The notes beneath the pieces were generated by a model. That model ran no database searches. It was given only the letters and a program-made list of their open reading frames with translations, and had not been told where the DNA came from. From Candidatus Freyrarchaeum guaymasense (GTDB lineage Archaea; Asgardarchaeota; Jordarchaeia; Jordarchaeales; Freyrarchaeaceae), in NCBI GenBank assembly GCA_030587405.1, contig JAUQZD010000023.1, forward strand, positions 1 to 26,998: 26,998 nucleotides of DNA. Direction: 5' to 3'. Positions 1 through 7,500 of this stretch are shown piece by piece (within the stretch, counting starts at the first letter, position 1; each line of letters opens with the position of its first letter). A program made the position numbers and the translations under genes.

Positions 1-431
1 AACGGCTTCCCCGTAGCAGGATCTACGGCGCCACGCTGCTCGGTGCAGTTTCCACACCCCAGGCAGGTGTAAACGCTCTCAACTAGGGAGGGAGAGTACT
101 CGAGCACTCCTTCCAGTATTCCGCGGGCAACCAGTATTCTCCCCCGGGCGAAGTGGTGTTCAAAGCCTCCTGTAACCTCGCGGACCGGGCAAACCAAACG
201 AACGTCCTCGGTGTACTTGCCTCTGCATATGCCGCACCTCGCACACCTATAAATCGCCGCCTCTGTTTTAATGCCGAAGACCCCTCCGTCGCCGATGAAT
301 AAACCTGTAATGTCCGGGCCCCCCAGCTTCACACACGAAAGCCCTTTTTGATGGACGTTCGTCCCTGGTCCTCCACCTGTCTGAACGATGTCCCCTGTTG
401 GCAGGACAACCTTTAATCCTAACGCCGCACT
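1..431 (-). pseudogene. Fragment of FAD-linked oxidase joined to a 4Fe-4S (CCG-type) domain, running off the left edge
   Basis: The minus strand has an open frame reading first the end of a GlcD-type FAD-binding domain (ALGLKVVLPTGDIV, then PDITGLFIGDGGVFGI and TEAAIY) and then cysteine-rich iron-sulfur segments (CARCGIC followed by CPV, then CLGCGNC). These proteins oxidise glycolate, lactate or similar hydroxy acids and pass electrons to Fe-S clusters. The N-terminal part of the FAD domain is absent: recognisable homology stops near position 431, and no plausible start lies upstream in frame. In the second cluster the expected fourth cysteine (CTEQC) reads CTEQR. The reading continues beyond the window, so it may be a 5'-truncated pseudogene or a shortened gene. 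The two neighbouring remnants of related proteins favour decay. Confidence 0.6.
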
Positions 432-530
432 AATTTGCAAGTGGAGCCTTACAGGGCTGTTAGGAAGCTGGGAGTTGAAATGAGGGTGCTCGACGTAACA
501 GAGCTGGTGGCTGAGGCCGTGAAGCCGTAA
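432..530 (+). pseudogene. C-terminal remnant of a CCG-domain (HdrB/GlcF-like) Fe-S oxidoreductase
   Basis: The plus strand encodes about 32 residues ending EMRVLDVTELVAEAVKP and a TAA. This is the typical last helix/strand of the cysteine-rich (CCG) domain of HdrB-like and GlcF-like oxidoreductases. A TAA lies just upstream in the same frame (420-422), and nothing of the catalytic cysteine motifs precedes it. It abuts the minus-strand FAD/Fe-S fragment, so a rearrangement or inversion breakpoint lies near 425-440. The assignment rests on a short match by eye. Confidence 0.45.
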
Positions 531-680
531 GGGACGTTGCCCTTAAATTCCGCTGAAACCGGGAGGAGGTTCGCAAATTTTAAAGGGTTTAAGGTGTTTA
601 CTTGAACATGTTGGCATTGAAGGACTTAAAACGCTCTCTTCACACCTTGTTTCGGCGTAGTTGTTGCCCCCAAAACTACT

Positions 681-688
681 TTTATATG
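681..688 (+). promoter_or_regulatory. TATA-box promoter of the GATase-like gene
   Basis: TTTATATG sits about 26 nt upstream of the GTG at 710. That spacing fits a leaderless archaeal transcript beginning at or near 710. Confidence 0.5.
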
Positions 689-709
689 TAGAAGTGTTTA
701 GAGTTAAGA

Positions 710-1531
710 GTGGATGAGGGTCTAACTGGGGAATGCTGGCTAAGAAGGTTGATTGCCATGTCGAGTTCCGTAAGGGTATTAATGGACGAGTTCCATAATG
801 AGCAAACTAGGCTTAGAATCTATAACGAGCTGAAGAATAGGATGGTTACGGAGTGGGGTATAGAGCTGTATATAAACGCTTCAAGCCCGATCACGCAAAC
901 GCTTCTGGAGCAGTATTCAGCGCTGGTGATAATTGGCCCCAGAAAAGGAGCGAGGGGGACGGAGTTTAAGCTGGACGAGCTCTTTGCCGTCGTGAAGTTT
1001 GCTGAGGAAGGAGGGATCGTCCTGTTCACTCCGAGCCCTAACAGCAGGGAGTACAAGGAGAACTTTGTTAACAAGCTTGGCATAGACTACATGGGGGCTA
1101 GCTCTAAGCTTGCAACCGACTTCTCTCCGCACCCGTTCGTTAAGGGTGTTAGTAAGCTGCAGGCTCCATGGTTCAGGACGACTATGACCACGCTTGAGTG
1201 GACGCCGATCGTCAGGGTGCCTTTAGGTGTTAGGTCTTTCCCGGTGGTAGCACTCAGGGAGTATGGTGAAGGTGCTTTCATCTACGTCTCAAGTGTGATG
1301 CTGTTCTCACAGAACTTCCTCAGAAAGTTTGACAATGCCAGACTTGTCGAAAACATTTTCACATGGATAAGGGATTCCGGGAAGAAGATGTACGTGGAGG
1401 AGGAAAGGGTCCCGACGGAAAAAGTTACCGTTCCTCCACCATCGGAAGCCAAGAAGTTCTGTCCACACTGCGGCTCAGAGGTTCCACCATACGCCATATA
1501 CTGCCCCAACTGCGGGGCAAGCCTCGAATAA
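710..1531 (+). CDS. GATase-like (class I glutamine amidotransferase fold) protein with C-terminal zinc ribbon
   Basis: This 273-residue protein has an N-terminal alpha/beta region resembling the DUF4350/IFT52-like glutamine-amidotransferase-type fold (VRVLMDEFHNEQ, ALVIIGPRKG, EEGGIVLFTPSP, GEGAFIYVSS). It ends with a zinc ribbon, CPHCGSEVPPYAIYCPNCG, at residues about 253-271. In this family the fold often serves as a binding module and no catalytic Cys is evident. No signal peptide or membrane segment is seen, so it is probably cytoplasmic. The start is ambiguous: GTG 710 fits the TATA spacing for a leaderless mRNA, while ATG 758 has AGAAGG about 8 nt upstream and begins at the conserved part. 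Function is unknown. The fold assignment is moderate and the zinc ribbon is clear. Confidence 0.7.
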   Translation: MDEGLTGECWLRRLIAMSSSVRVLMDEFHNEQTRLRIYNELKNRMVTEWGIELYINASSPITQTLLEQYSALVIIGPRKGARGTEFKLDELFAVVKFAEEGGIVLFTPSPNSREYKENFVNKLGIDYMGASSKLATDFSPHPFVKGVSKLQAPWFRTTMTTLEWTPIVRVPLGVRSFPVVALREYGEGAFIYVSSVMLFSQNFLRKFDNARLVENIFTWIRDSGKKMYVEEERVPTEKVTVPPPSEAKKFCPHCGSEVPPYAIYCPNCGASLE

Positions 1532-1533
1532 AA

Positions 1534-1726
1534 TGGATCTCAAAATGGATCTCAGGTTGAATCACGGTTTCACTTGAACTTTTAATCCAGTCCTTTTCAC
1601 AGGCGGATTAAGGAGGAAGTCTTTAAGTTTATAATCGCTCTTTCCGGCTTAGCTACTGCTTGCAGCGGCAAAACCAAGCACTTTCTTATTTTTGGAGAAG
1701 CTGTTATCTGATGTGGGTTCGTCTAA
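1534..1726. other. Non-coding stretch before the Fe-S remnant
   Basis: No convincing gene, RNA or repeat is visible here. It probably holds the eroded 5' part of the Fe-S oxidoreductase remnant that follows. Confidence 0.3.
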
Positions 1727-1933
1727 GACGGAAGCCCGGCTGCCGCCTTTACGGATATAGCAAGAAAGATAGCTCGCGACGGGGTTGACGAAGCAAAGGC
1801 TACCGGCGCGCAAGCCATAGTGACAGCGTGCCCACCATGCGTAACAGTCTTAAGACCTCCCACAAGGAGAGCTAAAATGGAAATATACGAGTTACCAGTA
1901 CTTGCAGCGAAGTCCATGGGACTAAAAATCTAA
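1727..1933 (+). pseudogene. C-terminal fragment of a CCG-domain Fe-S oxidoreductase (HdrB/GlcF-like)
   Basis: The frame reads FTDIARKIARDGVDEAKATG, then AQAIVTACPPCV, then EIYELPVLAAKSMGLKI and TAA. This is the classic end of the second CCG domain (ACPxC with a preceding EAxxTGA helix). The frame is closed by TAA at 1724-1726, so roughly the first 80 per cent of a normal protein is missing, and the segment after CPPCV is unusual (VLRPPTRR). There is no promoter or ribosome binding site for it. It is read as a 5'-truncated pseudogene and is the third remnant of this protein class within 2 kb. Confidence 0.6.
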
Positions 1934-2140
1934 CTTTTCCTTGCCTAACAAGGCCCTCCCGCTTAAACTACCCACAAGACGTAGCTATCCTTTCTGATAA
2001 GGTAACAGCTTCGATATTCACCGGAACAAAGGAAAACATTTCCCTACGTTCCCGTTGCCAGTTTTAACCCCCCATTTCGTGAGTGTTTACGGTTGCTTAA
2101 CCGGCAATTTAAGGAGCCGCACGTTGGAAGCCCGTTAACC

Positions 2141-2149
2141 TTTAAATAT
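2141..2149 (+). promoter_or_regulatory. TATA box upstream of the 161-residue hypothetical gene
   Basis: TTTAAATAT lies about 80 nt before the chosen start. It would place transcription initiation near 2170, inside the inverted repeat at 2159-2188. Confidence 0.45.
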
Positions 2150-2158
2150 CCAGTTAAA

Positions 2159-2188
2159 GATAAAGGAATGCTTGAAAGCTCCTTTATC
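2159..2188. promoter_or_regulatory. Perfect 9-bp inverted repeat at the predicted transcription start (operator or 5'-UTR hairpin)
   Basis: Arms GATAAAGGA (2159-2167) and TCCTTTATC (2180-2188) are perfectly complementary around a 12-nt centre that itself contains GCTT/AAGC. The position just downstream of the TATA box suits either a repressor site or a leader hairpin. Confidence 0.45.
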
Positions 2189-2228
2189 ACGGGGCGTTTC
2201 ACTCTGAACGTGAGAAGAGGTGTTGCTG

Positions 2229-2714
2229 GTGAAGCTAGACTTAAAGAAAAAATTGAGTGGTATAATCCAAATTGACCCTAAAACTTGGATGTGGAAGATT
2301 CAAGTCGACCTTCAGAAGCTTGAAGCTTACTCTAAGACCTCGGACCCTAGGTTCCTGGGTGGGGACCTGGCCTCCCTCAGCGAAATATACACCGTTTCCG
2401 AGATAAACACGGTCTTTAGCGATCATGTGGGGGTCGCGTCGGTCTTCGACGACATAGCTTCCTTCCCGCACGGTCAAATATTAGAGAAAAAGGTGACCTT
2501 GATAGTTGCCCATCCCTTAATTCTCAAAGGCAACTTTTCAATCAAATATTTAGAGGAGCGCTCCGTCGGGAAAATCAAATATGCCAAGGCTAAACTTGAC
2601 ATATACGATAAAGACCAGGACAGGGAGGTAGGCGTAGTCTACGCCATGTTTAACGATAAAGGCGACTTTGTAGGCTTCACAACCCCACCAGAATCCTTGC
2701 TATTAAACGTTTAA
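2229..2714 (+). CDS. Hypothetical protein, about 161 residues
   Basis: I do not recognise this protein. It is soluble, begins with a basic amphipathic stretch (KLDLKKKLSG) and looks alpha/beta throughout, with no cysteine pairs and no membrane segment. The GTG at 2229 is chosen because GAAGAGG lies about 8 nt upstream; a longer form from GTG 2220 is possible. Base composition and codon use look like a real gene. It meets the minus-strand gene tail to tail with a 4-nt overlap of the stop regions (2711-2714). The TATA box and inverted repeat upstream suggest it is independently regulated. Confidence 0.6.
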   Translation: MKLDLKKKLSGIIQIDPKTWMWKIQVDLQKLEAYSKTSDPRFLGGDLASLSEIYTVSEINTVFSDHVGVASVFDDIASFPHGQILEKKVTLIVAHPLILKGNFSIKYLEERSVGKIKYAKAKLDIYDKDQDREVGVVYAMFNDKGDFVGFTTPPESLLLNV

Positions 2715-3259
2715 CCCTCTTTCTCCTTCTTTTCGTTTTCTCCTAACAGCTTTTTAAACTCCTCCACCACCGTCGTGAAGCCTGCTTCCTCATCGACCAG
2801 CCTCCACTCTTCCTCCTCCCTCTTTTCCTCCTCCCTCTTTTTCTCCTCCACCCTTGAAGCTGGCTTCTCAGCGGTACCTGTAGCTTCCGTCACCGTCCTT
2901 TTTCCTACTGTAGGGTGTGTCTGCGTGTATGCTTCCTCTCCCCCAGCCTCGCTTGGAGCAGACGCCGTCGCAACTCTTTCCCTTATTTCTTCCACTAGCG
3001 CGGATGATACCATAACAGGCTTCGCCTCCTCCATCAACTCCTTTACACTTTTCTCAATGGAAGCTATCCTAATATCGAACCCGTCAACCCTCCTCTCCAA
3101 CCCGACGATCATTTTCTCAACCGTTTCAAGCCGCTTCTCCACTTCCGCCATGTAACTTGACAGAATACGCGAAATACTCTCTATGCCATCCTTAATCACG
3201 GTTAAGTCGACTTTCTCGGCTTCCCCCTCTCTCTTGGCGTTCCTACCTAAAATAGGCAT
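2711..3259 (-). CDS. Hypothetical coiled-coil protein, about 182 residues
   Basis: The N-terminal half carries heptad-like helices (ISRILSSYMAEVEKRLETVE, KMIVGLERRVDGFDIRIASI), predicted to form a coiled coil at residues about 25-85. A low-complexity linker (residues about 100-135) follows, then a highly charged Glu/Lys/Arg stretch (EEKKREEEKREEEEW) and a short conserved-looking tail, FTTVVEEFKKLLG. This is an oligomerising scaffold or adaptor architecture with no catalytic domain, and I cannot assign a family. ATG 3259 is preferred over GTG 3268. A strong minus-strand TATA box lies at 3311-3320. It is divergent from the MBL-fold gene and convergent with the preceding hypothetical gene. Confidence 0.65.
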   Translation of the reverse strand: MPILGRNAKREGEAEKVDLTVIKDGIESISRILSSYMAEVEKRLETVEKMIVGLERRVDGFDIRIASIEKSVKELMEEAKPVMVSSALVEEIRERVATASAPSEAGGEEAYTQTHPTVGKRTVTEATGTAEKPASRVEEKKREEEKREEEEWRLVDEEAGFTTVVEEFKKLLGENEKKEKEG

Positions 3260-3310
3260 CTTCCCCACTTCTCAAAACTCGAACAACCATTAACAAACCT
3301 CAAGAACTAC

Positions 3311-3320
3311 CTTATATATT
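3311..3320 (-). promoter_or_regulatory. TATA box of the coiled-coil protein gene
   Basis: On the minus strand this reads AATATATAAG, roughly 55 nt upstream of the start, leaving a leader of about 30 nt. Confidence 0.5.
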
Positions 3321-3406
3321 TTTTACTTATTTACTTAAACTTCATCATTCAACTCCAATAATAACTAAAATTACCTTAATAACGTTTAACGCCAAGGAGC
3401 AAAATG

Positions 3407-3416
3407 CTTTTTAAGT
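3407..3416 (+). promoter_or_regulatory. TATA box of the MBL-fold hydrolase gene
   Basis: CTTTTTAAGT on the plus strand predicts transcription from about 3438-3444. This argues against the upstream TTG at 3429 as the start. Confidence 0.4.
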
Positions 3417-3443
3417 ATTTTTAGGTGGTTGATAGCGTCTCAG

Positions 3444-4139
3444 GTGGAGAGAGGATGGTGCCTCTTGAAGGTGACGGAAGACGTGTACTATTATCCCGGT
3501 AAACTTTTCGACTCGAACATCTTCGTCGTCCTAGACCCGGCTAAGGGGAGGTTGATGGTGATAGATACTGGAACTGGAATGTTCTACGATGACTTCAAGA
3601 GGAGGCTCATTAAAGACGGTCTCAACCCCGAGGACATCTCAAAGGTCGTCTTGACGCATGTGCACGTGGACCATAGCGGCGGCCTCGCTCGTATTGCAGA
3701 CGAGTTCTCACCTGAAGTTCTCGTGTTCCATATGGAAGCAGACAGCGTGGAGGAGGGTGGGGATGGCCTCCTCCTGGCTGAAATGTTCAATTTCCCGTTC
3801 ACGCCGACGAAGGTTCACGTCCGCCTCAAAGAAGGCGACACAATACGCTTCGGCAGACTGCTCCTAGAGGTGCTAAACACGCCGGGTCACACCATAGGGT
3901 CGATATGCCTGTACGACCGCGAGAGGAAAATACTGTTCTCGGGCGACACAGTTTTCACCCATGGCTCCTTCGGCAGAGTGGACTTCCCCACGGGGAGCCC
4001 GCAGCAGCTACTGGAATCCTTGGAGCGCCTGAGCAAACTTGACGTCGAATACCTCCTTCCGGGACACCTAGACATTGCAAGGGGGAACGGGTCGGAACAC
4101 ATAAAACTCTCATTAAAGTACGCTAAAGCACTCCTCTGA
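3444..4139 (+). CDS. Metallo-beta-lactamase-fold hydrolase (glyoxalase II-like)
   Basis: This is a single-domain MBL-fold hydrolase of about 231 residues with the full set of metal ligands: HVHVDH (residues about 72-77), the His of PGHTIG, the Asp of SGDTVF and the His of PGHLDIA. This pattern is typical of the glyoxalase II / MBL-hydrolase group, which binds two metal ions and hydrolyses thioesters, phosphodiesters or lactones. The substrate is not deducible. There is no signal peptide, so it is cytoplasmic. The start is uncertain: GTG 3444 fits the promoter geometry, while TTG 3429, TTG 3465 and GTG 3471 are alternatives. The stop is TGA, which shows that TGA also serves as a normal terminator here. 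Confidence 0.85.
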   Translation: MERGWCLLKVTEDVYYYPGKLFDSNIFVVLDPAKGRLMVIDTGTGMFYDDFKRRLIKDGLNPEDISKVVLTHVHVDHSGGLARIADEFSPEVLVFHMEADSVEEGGDGLLLAEMFNFPFTPTKVHVRLKEGDTIRFGRLLLEVLNTPGHTIGSICLYDRERKILFSGDTVFTHGSFGRVDFPTGSPQQLLESLERLSKLDVEYLLPGHLDIARGNGSEHIKLSLKYAKALL

Positions 4140-4170
4140 CCGGGAGGCTGAAAGGAGAGAAGCCTTAACC

Positions 4171-4800
4171 CTAAATTTCCTCTTCCTCCCACTCTAACTC
4201 TTCACCCTCCTCTTCCTCTCTCTCTAAAAGTATAGGCTCCTCCTTCACCATCTGGGGAGTGTACTTCCCCTTGATAACGTACCTGTAAAATATAACTTCG
4301 CCGGCGGTGAGGCTCTTCCTCGTTATCTTAACTATGTCCCCTGGCTTAGCCCCTATAGCCTTGACCGCCGGGTCCGTATCCTTTATCTTTGGGAGTTGAT
4401 ACTCCTTCACGTGGAACGTTTCGAGCAGCCACCTCCTCTCCTCCTCACCCACGATCTCGTGCTTGGGGACTAGCTCATGGTCGAATATGTTGAAGTGTGG
4501 GTAGTCTACTAGCAGCTCGATGCCGCTTTCCTCCGCCAACGCCTCAGCGTTTGGGGTGCTCCTCTTCCCCCCCATGAGAAGCCCCTTATCCGCATTAAAA
4601 CTGCTCATGTTCTCTTTAAGCTCTCGAACGATCGCTGTTCCAACAACCCTAGTGGACGGGACGATCTTGACGACGATCCTCTGCCCTACTCCATCCTTCT
4701 CAACGTCAACCACAAACACCGAGTCCTTAGGCGTCTCTTTCAAATCAACGATTTTATATCCTCTAAGGGTGAGAATAGTCTCGATCTTACTAGCCTCCAC
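4171..4800 (-). CDS. rpoH: RNA polymerase subunit RpoH/Rpb5 with eukaryote-like N-terminal jaw-type domain
   Basis: Residues about 100-180 are an unmistakable RpoH/Rpb5 assembly domain (DHELVPKH, QLPKIKDTDP, GAKPGDIVKITRKS, TAGEVIFYRYV). Most archaeal RpoH proteins consist of that domain alone (about 80 residues). Here about 100 residues precede it (ILTLRGYKIVDLKE, GQRIVVKIVPS, NADKGLLMGGKRSTPNAEAL). They resemble the restriction-endonuclease-like fold that forms the jaw domain of eukaryotic Rpb5, and the expected Glu/Gln of the nuclease motif before the Lys is replaced by Val. Total length, 209 residues, is close to eukaryotic Rpb5 plus an acidic tail (residues about 187-209). GTG 4800 is chosen because AAGGGGGGT sits just upstream. 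The minus-strand TATA is at 4854-4863. The gene stands alone, not beside rpoB. Confidence 0.85.
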   Translation of the reverse strand: MEASKIETILTLRGYKIVDLKETPKDSVFVVDVEKDGVGQRIVVKIVPSTRVVGTAIVRELKENMSSFNADKGLLMGGKRSTPNAEALAEESGIELLVDYPHFNIFDHELVPKHEIVGEEERRWLLETFHVKEYQLPKIKDTDPAVKAIGAKPGDIVKITRKSLTAGEVIFYRYVIKGKYTPQMVKEEPILLEREEEEGEELEWEEEEI

Positions 4801-4853
4801 AAGCAACCCCCCTTGCCAACGTGAAAGCACGCCAACAAAAGCAGAAAGCCGCT

Positions 4854-4863
4854 GTTTAAAAAG
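4854..4863 (-). promoter_or_regulatory. TATA box of the Rpb5-like gene
   Basis: On the minus strand this reads CCTTTTTAAA. It gives a leader of roughly 25-30 nt that carries the strong ribosome binding site before GTG 4800, which supports the shorter start. Confidence 0.45.
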
Positions 4864-5035
4864 GCGATCACAAAAACCCTTAATAACCTTTTCTCTCAAA
4901 ATCCTCATCCCTCACTCCAAACATCTGGAGCACGCTTAAAAAAGCCACTTTCCGCTTTTGCCGTGCCTTCCACCCTTAAGCAACACACACGAACCAAAAT
5001 TGTTATGTGTTGAAAAATGAAAATTTAAGATCAAA

Positions 5036-6928
5036 GTGTGGAAGCAAGAAAAGGGAGGATTCCACCTTTTGAGGCATTTAAACAAGAAGTTAGTCGTACT
5101 GGTTTTAGTGGTGGTCCTCGCGTCAACCTCGATAACGTTGACGGCCATCTTCCATGCACCCTCAACTGCGCCTGTGATCGTGCTGCCCACCCCGTCCACG
5201 AAAAACCCATCCGACACCACGCTGTCAAAGATAGATTCAAGGATTAAATCTATGATGGCTAAAGGAGATTTAAATAGCGAGGCAGAAATGTTCGTCCTCT
5301 TCCGCGGCGTCTCCTCGTCCTCCGGGGCGGAACTCCTCAAGTCGCTTGGAAACGTAACCATCCTCAGAACATACACCATAGTAAGCGGCGCCCTTGTCAA
5401 GGCGCCACTGGGAATGGCAACCAACATAGCATCCCAAAGCTACGTGAAATCGGTAACCTACAATTATAAGGTTAGAGTTCACAGCATAGCTGTGCCGGCC
5501 GCCTCGGGTTTTGCCACAGCACAGTACTCAGCCAACCTGGACCAGATAGGTGCAACCAGACTCCATAATCTAGGCATAAACGGCACGGGGGTCAAGGTTG
5601 CAGTGCTCGACACGGGGATAAACACCCATAAAGCCCTGCCCGAAGACAGGATAATATACTCCTACAGCTTCGTCTCAGGCGAGGACGCTAAAGACTACAA
5701 TGGCCACGGAACGCACGTTGCAGGGATCATAGGGGGCTACGGGCCAAGCTATACAGGCGTGGCGCCAGGGGTCCTGCTCCTTAACATAAAAGTTCTCGAC
5801 AAGAACGGTGAAGGAGACCTCTCAGACTTGGTGAGCGGAATACAGCGGGCAGTAGCGCAGGGAGCCAACGTGATTTCCATATCAGCCGGGGCGGAAATAG
5901 ATGATCCAAACGACCCGGTGTGTCAAGCAGCCAACAACGCCATGCTTAACGGCGTCGTCGTGGTGGCTGCAGCAGGAAACGAGGGGCCTGACGGTGGAAC
6001 AGTTAACGCTCCCGGGGAGGCAGCCCTGGCGATATGCGTTGGCGCGGTGGACTCCAACAATGACGTTGCAAGCTTCTCTAGCCGTGGCCCGACAGCCGAC
6101 TATAGGGTTGGCGTGGACCTTGTAGCCCCCGGCGTGGACATAGTCTCCCTAGATTACAGTGACAGCAACGGGTATGTTTCGATGAGTGGAACCAGCCAGG
6201 CGACACCCCACGTATCGGGAGTTGCAGCCTTGCTCTTAAGCTACAACTCTAGCCTGACGCCGGTGACCATCAAGGCAGCCCTAATGTCCACCGCTGTAGA
6301 CCTGGGCGAGAGCCCTTACGCCCAGGGAAACGGGCTGGTTAACGCTTCAGCAGCATATGACCTGCTCGCCAGCGGCAAGGTCCCCGTAGCCATATCGCCG
6401 AAGAGCCTGGAGCTTACAAGCTTCAACTCGCAGCTGTCCATGGTCGTCAACTTCACCCTGATAGGTGGCTTATCCAGAACCAGCTACCTCAGCAGCGTTA
6501 GGGTTGAAGTTGATGGGGGCATATCAAGCATCACAACGCTCTCCACGTCTGGGCCGTTCGACCTGAACAACACGCAGAAGTTCGTGTCGGTAACGTTGTA
6601 CATCCCCTCATCCTACATGACTCCCTACTTCTCGGGCTCGATAAAGCTGGTTAACAGCGACGGCGACGTACTTGCCTCAGCAACCATCCAAGGTGTAGGT
6701 TCAACATTATACCTGCTGCTCTTCATGCTGAGCCAGGAGGCGGAATCCTTCTACGTGACCCTCGCCATCATTGTAGGAGCCGTGCTGATCGGCGGAATAG
6801 TAGCCATAGCAGTCGCTGCCGTGATATACGTCAGGAGGAGGAAGCCTCCAGAGGAAGGACTGGCACCAGCGCCAGAGCCAGCAGTGCCTCCACCGTTCGA
6901 AGGGGGCCCCTTCCGGTGGCCCTACTAA
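5036..6928 (+). CDS. Membrane-anchored subtilisin-like serine protease (S8 family)
   Basis: This 630-residue secreted protease has a signal peptide at residues about 17-38 (LVVLVLVVVLAS), then an inhibitor-I9-like propeptide (FVLFRGVSSSSGAELLKSLG). The S8 catalytic domain follows, with Asp192 (VLDTG), His224 (HGTHVAG), oxyanion Asn315 (AAGNEG) and Ser387 (GTSQATPHVSG). A beta-rich C-terminal region of about 130 residues leads to one transmembrane helix (about 577-600), an RRRK stop-transfer signal and a proline-rich cytoplasmic tail. It should face the cell exterior, anchored at the C terminus, and degrade peptides or process surface proteins. The start is GTG 5036 or TTG 5069, the latter with GGGAGG 10 nt upstream. 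The following HD gene begins about 70 nt after the stop. Confidence 0.92.
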   Translation: MWKQEKGGFHLLRHLNKKLVVLVLVVVLASTSITLTAIFHAPSTAPVIVLPTPSTKNPSDTTLSKIDSRIKSMMAKGDLNSEAEMFVLFRGVSSSSGAELLKSLGNVTILRTYTIVSGALVKAPLGMATNIASQSYVKSVTYNYKVRVHSIAVPAASGFATAQYSANLDQIGATRLHNLGINGTGVKVAVLDTGINTHKALPEDRIIYSYSFVSGEDAKDYNGHGTHVAGIIGGYGPSYTGVAPGVLLLNIKVLDKNGEGDLSDLVSGIQRAVAQGANVISISAGAEIDDPNDPVCQAANNAMLNGVVVVAAAGNEGPDGGTVNAPGEAALAICVGAVDSNNDVASFSSRGPTADYRVGVDLVAPGVDIVSLDYSDSNGYVSMSGTSQATPHVSGVAALLLSYNSSLTPVTIKAALMSTAVDLGESPYAQGNGLVNASAAYDLLASGKVPVAISPKSLELTSFNSQLSMVVNFTLIGGLSRTSYLSSVRVEVDGGISSITTLSTSGPFDLNNTQKFVSVTLYIPSSYMTPYFSGSIKLVNSDGDVLASATIQGVGSTLYLLLFMLSQEAESFYVTLAIIVGAVLIGGIVAIAVAAVIYVRRRKPPEEGLAPAPEPAVPPPFEGGPFRWPY

Positions 6929-6999
6929 CACCCTTCTTTTTCCCCTCTCGGATAAGCGTTCGGTTGGTGGTGTCGTTGCTTAACCGCTCTAGGAGAAGC

Positions 7000-7500
7000 A
7001 TGGAATCCTTCTGGAGTGCTGTGAAGGACATCTTCGACCATAACGTTCTAGACCATTTATCTTCCTACCCCGCTCACTCACCCACAGAGCACGCTAAATT
7101 AGAAGGCTCCGGCCGCTTTGCCCACTCGGTTAGGGTCGGATACTTAAGCTTCGTCCTATCCAAGCTTTTCAGGTGTGACCCCGTGGTCTGTGCGAGGGCA
7201 GGGCTGTTGCACGATGTAGGCTACGACGTCGGAGAAGCAAAAAACCCTCTAAAGCAAGTTGTCCTCCATGCAGGGAGGGGAGCCGCACTAGCTAGAAAGA
7301 TGGGTGAAAGCGCCGGCGTCGTGTCAGCGATAGAATCCCACATGTTCCCTATAGGCAGCCCGCCGAGAACCATCGAAGCGGTGGTCGTATGGCTTGCCGA
7401 CAAGCTGGACGCCGCCCTAGACCTGATCGGCATGTCCCCCATACTGGAAAGCTTCGCATCTAAAATACTGGAGGCCATGATGGTTGGAAGACGTCCCTGA
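7000..7500 (+). CDS. HD-domain phosphohydrolase
   Basis: Residue positions count from ATG 7000, which follows AGGAG at 6991-6995; an upstream GTG cannot be excluded. The protein has the HD superfamily pattern: His42 (RFAHSVRVG), His71-Asp72 (GLLHDVGYD), His90 (VLHAGRG), His114 (ESHMFP) and Asp134 (LADKLDA). This matches the YqeK/HDIG-type metal-dependent phosphohydrolases that cleave nucleotides or phosphodiesters. The 166-residue length is a bare catalytic domain. Its 3' end overlaps the following nucleotidyltransferase gene by 17 nt, so the two are co-translated and probably act on related nucleotide substrates. Confidence 0.85.
   Translation: MESFWSAVKDIFDHNVLDHLSSYPAHSPTEHAKLEGSGRFAHSVRVGYLSFVLSKLFRCDPVVCARAGLLHDVGYDVGEAKNPLKQVVLHAGRGAALARKMGESAGVVSAIESHMFPIGSPPRTIEAVVVWLADKLDAALDLIGMSPILESFASKILEAMMVGRRP

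Noticed and set aside
2093..2275. A 60-residue frame before the 2229 gene
   Set aside because: It covers the promoter and inverted repeat, overlaps the next gene and has no ribosome binding site.
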